Shown here piece by piece: positions 22,333 to 30,743 of a stretch of DNA of 64,000 nt. Under the pieces are notes generated by a model. It made no database searches. It was not told the DNA's origin and saw only the letters and a list, made by a program, of their open reading frames with translations. The stretch's first letter is position 1. Each line of letters opens with the position of its first letter. The DNA is taken from NCBI GenBank assembly GCA_963698495.1, contig CAVORB010000009.1, positions 62,001 through 126,000 of the forward strand. Reading direction: 5' to 3'. Source of the DNA: CAVORB01 sp963698495. Lineage in GTDB: Bacteria > Pseudomonadota > Gammaproteobacteria > Chromatiales > Chromatiaceae. A program made the translations under genes and the position numbers.

Positions 22333-23778
22333 CTATCGCCGCCAGAAATGGGGCGACATCAGCACCAGGACCGTGAACACCTCCAGGCGGCCGAGCAGCA
22401 TCGCCACAACGCTCACCAGCTTGCCGAAATCGCTGACGGACTGGAAATTGTACGCCACGCTCCCGAGCCCCGGTCCGAGGTTGTTCATGCAGGTGGCCAC
22501 CGCGGAAAAGGCGGAGACCTTGTCCAGTCCGGCGTGGATCATGAGCATGACCAACAGAACGAAGGCGGCCATGTAAACCGCGAAAAAGCCCCAGATGCTC
22601 TGCATCAGGCGGTCGTCGACCACGCGGCGGCCGAGCCGAAGGGGCTGATAGGCGTGGGGGTGAATGAGCCGGCGCACCTCCAACGCCCCTTGGCGAACCA
22701 GCAGCAGTACCCGCATCACCTTCATGCCCCCGGCAGTGGAGCCGCCGCAGCCTCCCACGAAGCTGATCAGGATCAGCAAGACCGGAAGCATCTCCGGCCA
22801 GTGGGAGAAATCGACGGTGCCGAAGCCGGTGCTGGTGACGACCGAGACCACCTCGAACGTGGCGTCCCTCAGGCTCGGATGCCATTGCTCGTAGCCACCT
22901 TGCAGTCTCAGTACCAGGCCGACAAACAGGGTCACGGCGAGCACGAACAAGAGAAAGGTACGCGCCTCGACGTCCCGCAGCCAAAGCAACGGGTTCCGAC
23001 GGAGCAGTACCGCATAGTGGACGCCGAAATTGATGGCGGCGAGCAGCATGAAAACGACGCCCACGGCCTCCACTGCGGCGCTCTCGAAGTAACCGATGCT
23101 CGCATCGTGAGTGGAGAATCCGCCCGTGGAGACGGTTGCCAGGCTGTGGGCGACGGCGTCGAAGAGACCCATGCCGGCGAGCCAATAGCCCAACGCGCAG
23201 GCCAGGGTCAGGGCTACGTAAATCCGCCACAGGGCGCGCGCGGTCTCGGCGAGTCTCGGCGTGAGCTTCTCTTCCTTCAGCGGACCCGGCGCCTCGGCCC
23301 GGTAGAGCTGCATGCCGCCGATACCGAGCATCGGCAGCACCGCGACCCCGAGCACGATCAACCCCATGCCGCCCAGCCATTGCAGCTGCTGACGGTAGAA
23401 GAGCAGAGACTTGGGCAGGTCGTCGAGACCCTTGATCACGGTGGCTCCGGTCGTGGTGATGCCCGAGGCGGACTCGAAAACCGCGTCCGCAAGCGTTAAC
23501 CGGGCGCTGAGCATCAGGGGCCAGGCCCCGAGCAGACTGAGCAGAACCCAGAACAGGACGACCACCAGAAAGCCGTCGCGCACCCCGAGATAGGTCGGGC
23601 GCAGGCGGCCGATCGCCCACAGCGCGAGACCCAAGGCGAGGGAGCCCGCGAAGGGCTGGAGAAAGTTGGCGACCTCGACCTCGCCGTACCAGAGGGAGAT
23701 CACGACTGGAGCCAGGAGCGTCAGGCCGAACATGATGGCGAACAGCCCGACGATGCGTGCGATGGAGTAGGGATGCAC
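22333..23778 (-). CDS. trkH: Trk-type potassium uptake protein TrkH
   Basis: A 481-residue K+ transporter subunit with multiple membrane helices organised as four MPM-like repeats. Selectivity-filter regions are visible: SASGITTTGATV, TVSTGGFSTHDASIG, VVTSTGFGTVDF and TCMNNLGPGLGSV. TrkH works with the cytosolic NAD-binding TrkA, which is not in this window. The start is GTG 23778 with a weak ribosome site; no better in-frame start gives a complete first helix. It is followed by sulP on the same strand upstream of a repeat. Confidence 0.95.
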   Translation of the reverse strand: MHPYSIARIVGLFAIMFGLTLLAPVVISLWYGEVEVANFLQPFAGSLALGLALWAIGRLRPTYLGVRDGFLVVVLFWVLLSLLGAWPLMLSARLTLADAVFESASGITTTGATVIKGLDDLPKSLLFYRQQLQWLGGMGLIVLGVAVLPMLGIGGMQLYRAEAPGPLKEEKLTPRLAETARALWRIYVALTLACALGYWLAGMGLFDAVAHSLATVSTGGFSTHDASIGYFESAAVEAVGVVFMLLAAINFGVHYAVLLRRNPLLWLRDVEARTFLLFVLAVTLFVGLVLRLQGGYEQWHPSLRDATFEVVSVVTSTGFGTVDFSHWPEMLPVLLILISFVGGCGGSTAGGMKVMRVLLLVRQGALEVRRLIHPHAYQPLRLGRRVVDDRLMQSIWGFFAVYMAAFVLLVMLMIHAGLDKVSAFSAVATCMNNLGPGLGSVAYNFQSVSDFGKLVSVVAMLLGRLEVFTVLVLMSPHFWRR

Positions 23779-24008
23779 GAGGGCAGATATCTAGTGAGGG
23801 TACAGCGAGGACAGCATAGCCGATGGCAAGCGAGCGGCATAGGGGATGGCCGAGCCGGGATCAGTGCACCGACCGGCCGGCTATCGTTGCCGGTTGCCGC
23901 GGACGCGGCGCGATCGCAGGGACCGCGCCGGAACAACCGGCCACTCCATGACAGGTGAGGCAAGGGGCGGTCCCGCGGACCACGCGGGACCGCGGCCATC
24001 ATGGGGCT
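23779..24008. other. Intergenic region between trkH and a Fis-domain remnant
   Basis: No convincing gene. Together with the degraded Fis segment that follows it forms about 430 bp without an intact gene; it may be part of the same decayed regulator gene, but I cannot read an ATPase or receiver domain in it. Confidence 0.4.
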
Positions 24009-24157
24009 TTGACAACCAACACGGCGCAGGAGGCGGACTACATATCCTGGGTTCTCCAGCAGACGAAGGGCAACCCCGCACGTGCGCGGCAGAGGTTCTG
24101 GGCATCGACCGGGTGTCCCTCTGGCGCAAGCTCAAGAACTACGAGATCGATGTCTGA
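24009..24157 (+). pseudogene. Remnant of an NtrC-type regulator, Fis domain only
   Basis: Two frames together spell the C-terminal DNA-binding domain of a sigma-54-type regulator: EADYISWVLQQTKGNPARA in one frame and AAEVLGIDRVSLWRKLKNYE in another, joined by a frameshift near 24084-24091. This matches the common ending where a Fis-type helix-turn-helix closes an NtrC-family protein. No AAA+ or receiver domain precedes it, so I read it as the eroded tail of a lost gene. A standalone Fis-like peptide starting at TTG 24009 is possible if the shift is an error. Confidence 0.6.
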
Positions 24158-24207
24158 CACGCCCCGCGCCGATCGATTTTCGATCGCTTGCAGGGTCCGC
24201 CGCCGGG

Positions 24208-25053
24208 TCATCGACTGCCTGGCGGTAGATTGAGCAGGATGAGCTCGATCTCCTCGGTGATCTCCTCCTGGCGCACGGCGTTGCGGCGTAGCGTCAGCTC
24301 CTGGGTGCGGTCGTCGACCCGCCCGAGCGCGCCCTCGAGATGTCGCACGCGCTGCCGGTGCTCCGCCATCAGCGAGCTGTACAGGAGCTCGTGGAGGACG
24401 GCGAAGAGATAGTGCTCGATCAGCAGTGCCAGGAACCGTTCGGCCGGCAGGTTCAAGCGCGGCGGGAAAGAGTGCGCCCGCACGTCGCTGTCCAGACGCG
24501 GCTGGAAGGGTGGCAGCACGGACACCGACACGACCCGTTCGGCCTCGGCATCCCAATGCAGGACCGTCAGGCTCAGCTCGTTTTCCTGCGCGCTCAGCCG
24601 ATTGAGGGTCTGTACCAGTTGGCCCAGGACCGATGGGACCTCCTCGGCGGCGCTCGCCCCGGGTACCCGCTCGACCATACGTGGATCCTGCGCGAGTGAC
24701 ATGGCCAGCTTGGTGCCGACGGCGATCAACAGCGGGCGCTCGTCCCGCGCTGAACGGTGTTCCTGTTCCAGCGAGCGCAGGACGGCCTCGTTGAAGCTGC
24801 CGCAAAAGCCGCGCTCGGCGCCGATCAGCACGTACAGGGCGGTGCCGCCTCGCACTGGCTGCAGCAAGGCTGGGTGGTGCTGGAGGAAGTCGCGGGCGGC
24901 GGCGTCGATACCCGCGACGACGAGGCGCTGGCTGTCGAGAAAGCGCGCCAGCTTGCGCGTCTCCAGGTAGGACAGATTCTTCATCGAGCGCATGATCTTG
25001 CCGATGTCGGCGAGGGCTTCGAGCCGCGCATCGATGTCATGCCGGCGGCTCAT
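24208..25053 (-). CDS. atpG: N-type F-ATPase gamma subunit
   Basis: The 281-residue central-stalk subunit of the alternative ATPase. The N-terminal coiled coil carries IGKIMRSMKNLSYLETRKL and the middle has the family motif AERGFCGSFNEAV; the C-terminal helix LRRNAVRQEEITEEIELIL is the partner coiled coil. It is the last gene of the operon, overlapping atpA by 17 bp, the position expected in N-ATPase clusters. Divergent from housekeeping AtpG, in keeping with a second, laterally spread ATPase. Confidence 0.88.
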   Translation of the reverse strand: MSRRHDIDARLEALADIGKIMRSMKNLSYLETRKLARFLDSQRLVVAGIDAAARDFLQHHPALLQPVRGGTALYVLIGAERGFCGSFNEAVLRSLEQEHRSARDERPLLIAVGTKLAMSLAQDPRMVERVPGASAAEEVPSVLGQLVQTLNRLSAQENELSLTVLHWDAEAERVVSVSVLPPFQPRLDSDVRAHSFPPRLNLPAERFLALLIEHYLFAVLHELLYSSLMAEHRQRVRHLEGALGRVDDRTQELTLRRNAVRQEEITEEIELILLNLPPGSR

Positions 25054-26545
25054 CGGGCTCTCCGGGTTCGGCCTGCAGCCAGCTACGCACCGCGGCTACC
25101 CAGGCATTGCGGGGGTCCTCGAGCGCCAGCGCGCTGGCGTCGACACCCTCGCGCAACTGCGACAGGCGCGGCGGCAGCTGGTCGGTCGGGACCCCGTCGA
25201 GCAGACCCTCGTTGAAGGCGATGAGCAAGGCGAGCTGGCAGCGGATGGGCAACGGGTCCAGCCGGTCCTGCTGCAACAGCTCCCGCAGCACGGCGCCGCG
25301 TTTGAGCTGGCGCTCCATCCCCGCCTCCAGGCGTGCGCCGAAGCGGGTGAAGACCTCCAGATCGAGGAACTGGAGATAATCGAGCTTCATGCGTCCCGCT
25401 TCCTGCTTGATGGCGGGGGGCTGGGCCTTGCCGCCGATGCGCGAGACGGAGCGCGCGATGTCGATGGCGGGCAGGAAGCCGGCGGAGAACAGCGCCTGGT
25501 CGAGGTAGATCTGGCCGTCCGTGATCGAGATCAGATTGGTGGGGATGTACGAGGCGATTTCCCCGAGGCGGGTATCGACGATGGCCAGCGCGGTCATGCT
25601 CCCGCCGCCCTCCGCCGCCGACAGGCAGGTGGCGCGCTCGAGCAGCTTGGCGTGGAGGAAGAAGATGTCGCCGGGGTACGCCTCCCGTCCCGGCGGGCGC
25701 CGCAGCAGGAGCGACAGCTCGCGGTAGGCCTGGGCGTGGGTGCTGAGATCGTCGTACACCACCAGGGCGTCCTGCCCCCGCGCCATCCAGTGCTCGGCGA
25801 CGGCGCAGCCGGCGAAAGGGGCGAGATACTTCAGGCCGGGCAGGGCGCTGCCGTCGCCGACCAACAGGGTCGTGTAGTCCATGGCGCCGTGCTTGGAGAG
25901 CAGATCGATGGTGGTCACCACCGAGGAGCGCCTCTGACCGATCAGGACGTAGACGCAGCGCACGCCCGAGGCGGCCTGATTGATGATGGTGTCGATGCCG
26001 ATCGAGCTGCGGCCGAGTCCCTTGTCCCCGATGATCAGCTGGCGCTGCCCGCGCCCGATGGGGATCATGCTGTCGATGATCTTGATCCCGGTGTACAGCG
26101 GATGGTGGACGAAGTCGCGCCGGACCATGGGCGGAGAGGCGACGTCCAGCGGCTGACGCGCTCGGCATTCGGGCGGCGGCAGGCCGTCCAGCGGGGTTCC
26201 GAGGGGGTCCACCACGCGCCCCAGCAGGGCGTCTCCGGTGGGAATGTTGACCTGATGACCCGTGAGGAAGACCGGCGTGCCGGCGGTGAGCGCCTGGGTC
26301 TGATGCAGCAGCACCGCGCCGACCAGGTCGCGCTCCAGATCGAACACGATTCCCCGGCTGCCGTCGCCGAATTGCAGGATTTCCTCCACCGCGGCCGAGG
26401 GCAGACCGCGAATCCAGGCGATGCCGTCCCCCAAGGAGACCACCGCGCCCTGCTCGGTCACCCGCAGGCGGGGCCGGTAGCTCGCGACCCAGGCCGCCTG
26501 GCGCGCGAGGGGCCGGTCGAGATGCGCCGCGGGGCTGTCGCTCAC
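25037..26545 (-). CDS. atpA: N-type F-ATPase alpha subunit with altered P-loop
   Basis: A 502-residue non-catalytic nucleotide-binding subunit. Typical alpha features: LLGRVVDPLGTPLDG, GIKIIDSMIPIGRGQRQLI, RPPGREAYPGDIFFLHAKLL and GSMTALAIVDTR. The P-loop, normally GDRQTGKT, reads G173-D-K-G-L-G178-R179-S180, so the phosphate-binding Lys is Arg. The start is GTG 26545, overlapping the atpF stop in GTGA; the frame is open further upstream but runs through atpF. It overlaps atpG by 17 bp. Confidence 0.9.
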   Translation of the reverse strand: MSDSPAAHLDRPLARQAAWVASYRPRLRVTEQGAVVSLGDGIAWIRGLPSAAVEEILQFGDGSRGIVFDLERDLVGAVLLHQTQALTAGTPVFLTGHQVNIPTGDALLGRVVDPLGTPLDGLPPPECRARQPLDVASPPMVRRDFVHHPLYTGIKIIDSMIPIGRGQRQLIIGDKGLGRSSIGIDTIINQAASGVRCVYVLIGQRRSSVVTTIDLLSKHGAMDYTTLLVGDGSALPGLKYLAPFAGCAVAEHWMARGQDALVVYDDLSTHAQAYRELSLLLRRPPGREAYPGDIFFLHAKLLERATCLSAAEGGGSMTALAIVDTRLGEIASYIPTNLISITDGQIYLDQALFSAGFLPAIDIARSVSRIGGKAQPPAIKQEAGRMKLDYLQFLDLEVFTRFGARLEAGMERQLKRGAVLRELLQQDRLDPLPIRCQLALLIAFNEGLLDGVPTDQLPPRLSQLREGVDASALALEDPRNAWVAAVRSWLQAEPGEPDEPPA

Positions 26546-27282
26546 CGCGCGGCCTCGGCGAAGTAGCGGAGCTCGTCGCGCAGGTTGGCGCGCATGACCA
26601 GCGCACCGGCGTCGATCCGGATGCCGGCGATCAGCTCGGGGTCCTCGGCGAACCGGCAGCGCACCTCGGTCTCCGCGGCCCTGCTCAGGGCGGACTCGAG
26701 GTCGGCGCGTTGGACGTCGTTCAGGGCATACGCGCTCAGCACCCGCGGCGCGGTGGCCTCCTCCCGCGCGGCGGTGGCCAACGCCTTTCGATGGTCCTCG
26801 CTCAGCGATGCCAGGTCCTCCACCGCCAGTGCGAGCAGCCTGGCCTCCAATGCCTGGTCGGCGACCCGCGCCAGGAGCTTGGCGGCGAAGCCGGCGGCCA
26901 GGGTCAGCGCCGCTTCCTCGGACCGGCGCTCGGCCTCGTCGCGCCGCCGCTCGTCCAGGGTGGTCTCCCGCTCGCGCCGGCGCCCGAGCTCCTGTTCCAG
27001 CTCCTGGAGGCGGCGAGCGCGTTCCGCACCCATTTCCTGCTCCAGGTCGGCGCGCGCGCTCGCGCGTTCGCGCTCCCACTGCTGCTGGCGCGCCTCGTAA
27101 TCCTCGCGCAGGCGATCGGCCTCCGCGCGGCGGGCGTCGGCCTCGGCGAGCACCGCCTCCACGCGCTCCCGCCGGCGCTCGATGGCCGCCCTAACCGGGG
27201 CGTATAGGAACCGCTTCAGGATCCAGACCAGGATCAGGAAGTTGACGACTTCCAGGAGAAACGTCGACCAGTCGAGCCCCAT
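26542..27282 (-). CDS. atpF: N-type F-ATPase extended b subunit
   Basis: A 246-residue peripheral-stalk protein with an N-terminal membrane helix (MGLDWSTFLLEVVNFLILVW), a long charged coiled coil (about 35-160) and a C-terminal globular part. Housekeeping b subunits are about 156 residues; the extension, which ends in a delta-like segment (RCRFAEDPELIAGIRIDAG), fits N-ATPases, where no separate delta gene exists and the b subunit is lengthened. It lies between atpE and atpA with a 4-bp overlap with the latter. Confidence 0.88.
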   Translation of the reverse strand: MGLDWSTFLLEVVNFLILVWILKRFLYAPVRAAIERRRERVEAVLAEADARRAEADRLREDYEARQQQWERERASARADLEQEMGAERARRLQELEQELGRRRERETTLDERRRDEAERRSEEAALTLAAGFAAKLLARVADQALEARLLALAVEDLASLSEDHRKALATAAREEATAPRVLSAYALNDVQRADLESALSRAAETEVRCRFAEDPELIAGIRIDAGALVMRANLRDELRYFAEAAR

Positions 27283-27304
27283 CGCTGTCTCCTCGACCTG
27301 CGGC

Positions 27305-27571
27305 CTACTTGAGCAGGTATTCCAGCAGCGGGTTGCGGAACAGGATGATGAGCACGATGACCAGACAGTAGATGGCCAGGGACTCGATCATGGCGAGGCC
27401 GATGAACAGGGTGCGCATGATCGAGCGCTCCGCCTCCGGCTGCCGGGCGAGCGCATCCAGGGCCTGGCTGATGGCGCGCCCCATGGCGATCGCCGGGAGC
27501 ATCACCCCGAGGGCGATGGCCAGCGCCGCCGCCACCGTGGATCCGAGCACTACCCAGGTCATGTCGGTCAT
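27305..27571 (-). CDS. atpE: N-type F-ATPase c subunit
   Basis: An 88-residue hairpin of two membrane helices forming the rotor ring. The loop has ALARQPEA, the hallmark, and helix 2 has the ion-binding Glu63 in MIESLAIY. Compared with Na+-binding rings, Ser64 and Tyr68 are kept, but the helix 1 glutamine is replaced by Met30 (AIAMGRA). A proton ring therefore seems at least as likely as a sodium ring. It lies 3 bp downstream of atpB. Confidence 0.92.
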   Translation of the reverse strand: MTDMTWVVLGSTVAAALAIALGVMLPAIAMGRAISQALDALARQPEAERSIMRTLFIGLAMIESLAIYCLVIVLIILFRNPLLEYLLK

Positions 27572-27574
27572 TGT

Positions 27575-28270
27575 CTACTCCTCATCAGGGATCTTGCCGG
27601 CTTCGTGCTGTCGCGTCTGAATGGCGCTGGCGATGTAGATCAAGGCCAGCATACCGAAGATGTAGGCCTGCACCAGGGCCTCGACGATGTGCAGCATCAG
27701 AATGGGTATTGGCACCAGCAGCCCCCCGACCCAGACCAGCAGCAGAGCAACCAGCTCCAGGCTCATCATGTTGCCGAAGAGGCGCACCGCCAGCGCCAGG
27801 GTGCGCGTGATCTCGCTGATGATGTGGAAAGGCAGCAGGATCGGGCTCGGCGACAGATAGTGCCTGAGATAGTCCCGCAGGCCCTGGGCCCGGATGCCGA
27901 ACCAGTGCACCGAGAAAAACACCAGCACCGCGAGCGCCGCGGTGGCGGACGGGTCCCGGGTGGGGGAGTGCAGACCCGGGATCAGGCCCACCAGGTTGGC
28001 TACCACCAAGAAGATCCAGAGGGTCATGACGAAGGGCAGCACCAGGTTGGCGTGATGCGGCAGGACCTGCCGAACGGCGTCCTCCATGCTGGCCTGGGCT
28101 CCCTCGATGGCGGTCTGCAAGAGGCCCGGCGACGAACGGAGCCTGGTTCCCAGGTACCAGCAGGCGAGCCACAGACCGAGCATGATCAACCAGGTCGTGA
28201 GCATCGTGTCCCGGATCACGACGGGCCCGATCTGAAACAGGGCGTGGGCGAAGACCTGATCCTGCTCCAT
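27575..28270 (-). CDS. atpB: N-type F-ATPase a subunit
   Basis: A 231-residue membrane stator subunit forming the ion half-channels. The essential arginine lies in TLALAVRLFGNMMSLELV. Several hydrophobic helices and the ATA-type N-terminus are visible. It begins only 3 bp after the atpQ stop codon, leaving no space for atpR, the gene usually found between atpQ and atpB in N-ATPase operons. Confidence 0.92.
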   Translation of the reverse strand: MEQDQVFAHALFQIGPVVIRDTMLTTWLIMLGLWLACWYLGTRLRSSPGLLQTAIEGAQASMEDAVRQVLPHHANLVLPFVMTLWIFLVVANLVGLIPGLHSPTRDPSATAALAVLVFFSVHWFGIRAQGLRDYLRHYLSPSPILLPFHIISEITRTLALAVRLFGNMMSLELVALLLVWVGGLLVPIPILMLHIVEALVQAYIFGMLALIYIASAIQTRQHEAGKIPDEE

Positions 28271-28273
28271 ACG

Positions 28274-28558
28274 CTACTCCCGGCTGCGGATCAGGAAATA
28301 GACGTTAAAGGCCCCGATCACCAGGCCCAGAAAGAGCAGGCTCAGGGTCCAGCGCATGGAGTAACCATCGCTCAAAGTGTCCAGCCAGTGCCCGAGATAG
28401 GCGCCGGCGACCAGCGGCAGCACGAACACCAGGCCGAGGGTTCCGAGGTAGACGGTCTGCACCAGCAGGCCCTCGCGCTCGCGCTCGGCCTTTCGCATGC
28501 GCCGCGCGTCCCGCTCGACCCGGCGCCGCAACTCCCGCTCGTTCCGGGGTCCGGTCAC
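28274..28558 (-). CDS. atpQ: N-type F-ATPase subunit AtpQ (AtpI-like)
   Basis: A 94-residue protein with a basic N-terminal half (ELRRRVERDARRMRKAERER) and two membrane helices (LGTLGLVFVLPLVAGAYLG and WTLSLLFLGLVIGAFNVYF). It fits AtpQ, the AtpI-like membrane protein of N-ATPase operons, thought to help ring assembly or ion transfer. It overlaps atpC by 4 bp (ATGA) and is followed at 3 bp by atpB. Confidence 0.75.
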   Translation of the reverse strand: MTGPRNERELRRRVERDARRMRKAEREREGLLVQTVYLGTLGLVFVLPLVAGAYLGHWLDTLSDGYSMRWTLSLLFLGLVIGAFNVYFLIRSRE

Positions 28559-28965
28559 AGCCGCCCCTCACGCCCGCGGCCCATCTCCCACAGCCGCTTC
28601 AGCATCTCCCCCTCCAGCCGCTTGAGGCTCTGCTGAATCGCTTCGAGATCCTTCTCCTCGGCGGCCAGTCGGTCCATGAGCTGGCCGCTGATGCGCTTGT
28701 AATCGGCGTCCCTGAAATAGCGCCGCGTGCTCAGGATGAGCTGATCGTCGGCGAAGTAGATCAGCGCCCCGGGCAGCGCGAGGTACTCCCAGGATCCGGC
28801 AGCCCGGCGGAAACGGGCCAGCCCGAAGACCAGGGAGGTCATGAATCGCTCGTGCCCCGCCAGCAGACCGAATGAGCCGCTCTCGTCAGCGCCGACGAAC
28901 GACTCCACGTCGTCCATCTGCTCGTGGCCCCGGGCGTCCTGCAGGCGCAGCACGAAGGTCCTCAC
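28555..28965 (-). CDS. atpC: N-type F-ATPase epsilon subunit
   Basis: A 136-residue subunit of the central stalk: N-terminal beta-barrel (ESFVGADESGSFGLLAGHERFMT) and C-terminal helices (KDLEAIQQSLKRLEGEML). It overlaps atpD and atpQ by 4 bp each, implying translational coupling. The second position in the operon is the N-ATPase order, unlike the housekeeping operon in which epsilon is last. Confidence 0.88.
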   Translation of the reverse strand: MRTFVLRLQDARGHEQMDDVESFVGADESGSFGLLAGHERFMTSLVFGLARFRRAAGSWEYLALPGALIYFADDQLILSTRRYFRDADYKRISGQLMDRLAAEEKDLEAIQQSLKRLEGEMLKRLWEMGRGREGRL

Positions 28966-30368
28966 GCCGTGACCCCCTGCATGCCGCCGCGCATGTAGCA
29001 GGCGTCCTCGGGCGTACCGTCGTAATCGCCATGCAGGAAGCCCGCGCAGTCTGCCAGGGTCGTATCGAGCGGCACGCTAACCCCATCGATGCCGGTGTGG
29101 GCCGCGGTCACGTGGAAGGGCTGGGTCAGATAGCGCTGGAGCTTGCGCGCGCGCATCACGATCTGCTGGTCGCGTTGCGAGAGCTCCGACATGCCGAGCA
29201 TGGCGATCACGTCCTCCAGCTCCCGGTAGCGGGCGAGGTGCTCGCGCACCCCCTCGGCGATATCGTAGTGGCGATCGCCCAGCACGTGGCGGTCCATCAG
29301 CTTGCTGCCGGAGGCGAGCGGGTCCACCGCCGGATAGATCCCCTTGCCGGCCTGGCCGCGGGACAGCACCACGGTGGTGTCGAGGTGGCTGAGGATCGCG
29401 CCGACGGCAGGATCGGTCATGTCGTCCGCCGGCACATAGACCGCCTGCACCGAGGTCACCGCGCCGGTGCGGGTGGAGCTGATGCGGTCCTCGATCTCGG
29501 CGACCTCGGTATCCAGCGTCGGCTGGTAGCCCACCGCCGAGGGCATGCGCCCGAGCAGGCTGGAGATCTCGCTGCCCGCCTGCACGAAGCGGAATACGTT
29601 GTCCATCAGGAACAGGACCTCCGTGCCCAGGGTGTCGCGCAGGTACTCCGCGTAGGTGAGCGCGGCGTGACCGACCCGGAACCGCACCCCGGGCGACTCG
29701 TCCATCTCGCCGAAGACCAGCAGGGACTTTTCCCTGACCCCGGCGTTCTCCAACTCGTGCCAAAGCTCGTGGCCCTCGCGGATGCGCTCTCCCACCCCGG
29801 CGAAGACCGAGACGCCGCGGTGCAGGGCGACGATGGCGTGCATGAACTCCATCACCAGCACCGTCTTGCCGACCCCGGCGCCGCCGAACAGCCCGGTCTT
29901 GCCGCCGCGCACAAAGGGACAAAGCAGGTCGATGACCTTGATGCCCGTTTCCAAGATCTCGCTTGGGGCTATCGTCTCGTCGAGCCGCAAGGGTTGACCC
30001 CGGATGTCGCGGTACTGTTCCGCCGCGAGGGGAGCACCCCCGTCCAAAGGCTCGCCGAACATGTTGATCGCCCGACCAAGGCAGCCCGGGCTCACCGGCA
30101 CGTGCACCGGCGCGCCAGTGTCGAAAACGGGCATGGCGCGGGTCAGACCGGCGGTGCGATGCAGGGTGATGGCGCGCACCCGGCGCCGGTCCAGGTGCTG
30201 ATGAACCTCGAACCAGTAGGTCTCCGCATCGACGCGCGCGACCAGGGCCTGCCGCAGTGGGGGGAGCCGGTCACAGTCGATGATCACCACTGGGCCGTGC
30301 ACCTCCTCCACCTGGCCGATGGGCTCGGTGGGGTTGGTGGATACGGTGACTGGGGCCTGCGCGCGCAT
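28962..30368 (-). CDS. atpD: N-type F-ATPase beta subunit
   Basis: A 468-residue catalytic subunit, first in the operon. An intact P-loop GGAGVGKTVL, Walker B region VLFLMDNVFRF and GERIREGHELWHEL are present. These hold the catalytic sites of F1, so the enzyme should hydrolyse or make ATP despite the unusual alpha subunit. ATG 30368 is used; an in-frame GTG two codons upstream (30374) is possible. A MITE-like repeat lies in the 375-bp gap upstream, close to where the promoter should be. Confidence 0.95.
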   Translation of the reverse strand: MRAQAPVTVSTNPTEPIGQVEEVHGPVVIIDCDRLPPLRQALVARVDAETYWFEVHQHLDRRRVRAITLHRTAGLTRAMPVFDTGAPVHVPVSPGCLGRAINMFGEPLDGGAPLAAEQYRDIRGQPLRLDETIAPSEILETGIKVIDLLCPFVRGGKTGLFGGAGVGKTVLVMEFMHAIVALHRGVSVFAGVGERIREGHELWHELENAGVREKSLLVFGEMDESPGVRFRVGHAALTYAEYLRDTLGTEVLFLMDNVFRFVQAGSEISSLLGRMPSAVGYQPTLDTEVAEIEDRISSTRTGAVTSVQAVYVPADDMTDPAVGAILSHLDTTVVLSRGQAGKGIYPAVDPLASGSKLMDRHVLGDRHYDIAEGVREHLARYRELEDVIAMLGMSELSQRDQQIVMRARKLQRYLTQPFHVTAAHTGIDGVSVPLDTTLADCAGFLHGDYDGTPEDACYMRGGMQGVTA

Positions 30369-30743
30369 GTTCACGGGGGACGCCGGGCCGGTGGCGATCC
30401 GTCCGAGTGCGCCAACAACCCTCTGGAACCAGGATCACCGCTGCCCCGGTGTCCTTGGGGTACGACTGATCTACGGAGACATCGATTCATTGGCCATCCT
30501 GCCCAAGATCAGCACGCCAACCAAGAAGCGTGGTTCTTGGTTGGCTTCATTTTCAGAGGCTTACGCGCTTGAAAATGGCGTCGCATCCCTGTGCCGCGGC
30601 AAGCGCTGAATTGATCGGCGCCTGCCCTAAACATAGCCCCAGCCAGGGTGGATGTGTAGGGGCGCGATTCTCCGGGTCCCCGCGCATCCGGCGCCAAGCG
30701 GGCGCTAAGACCCTTGACCGGGCCAGCGCCGTCGTGAATGGCT
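30369..30743. other. Intergenic region upstream of the N-ATPase operon
   Basis: About 375 bp between secF and atpD, both on the minus strand. Some 155 bp is MITE-like copy 3 (about 30475-30630). The rest presumably holds the operon promoter; I see no RNA gene. Confidence 0.5.
30475..30630. repeat. MITE-like repeat, copy 3 (long form)
   Basis: About 155 bp starting GGAGACATCGATTCATTGGC and ending near TTGATCGGCGCCTGCC. It contains both internal hairpins (CCAACCAAGAA/TTCTTGGTTGG and TTTTCAGAGGC.../GCGCTTGAAAA) and the shared GCATCCCTGTGCCGCGGCAA block. Very similar to copy 5 at 38580-38723. Confidence 0.8.

Noticed and set aside
26546..27079. Extended N-terminus for the ATPase alpha subunit
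   Set aside because: The upstream extension runs through the b-subunit gene; GTG 26545 gives a normal alpha length.
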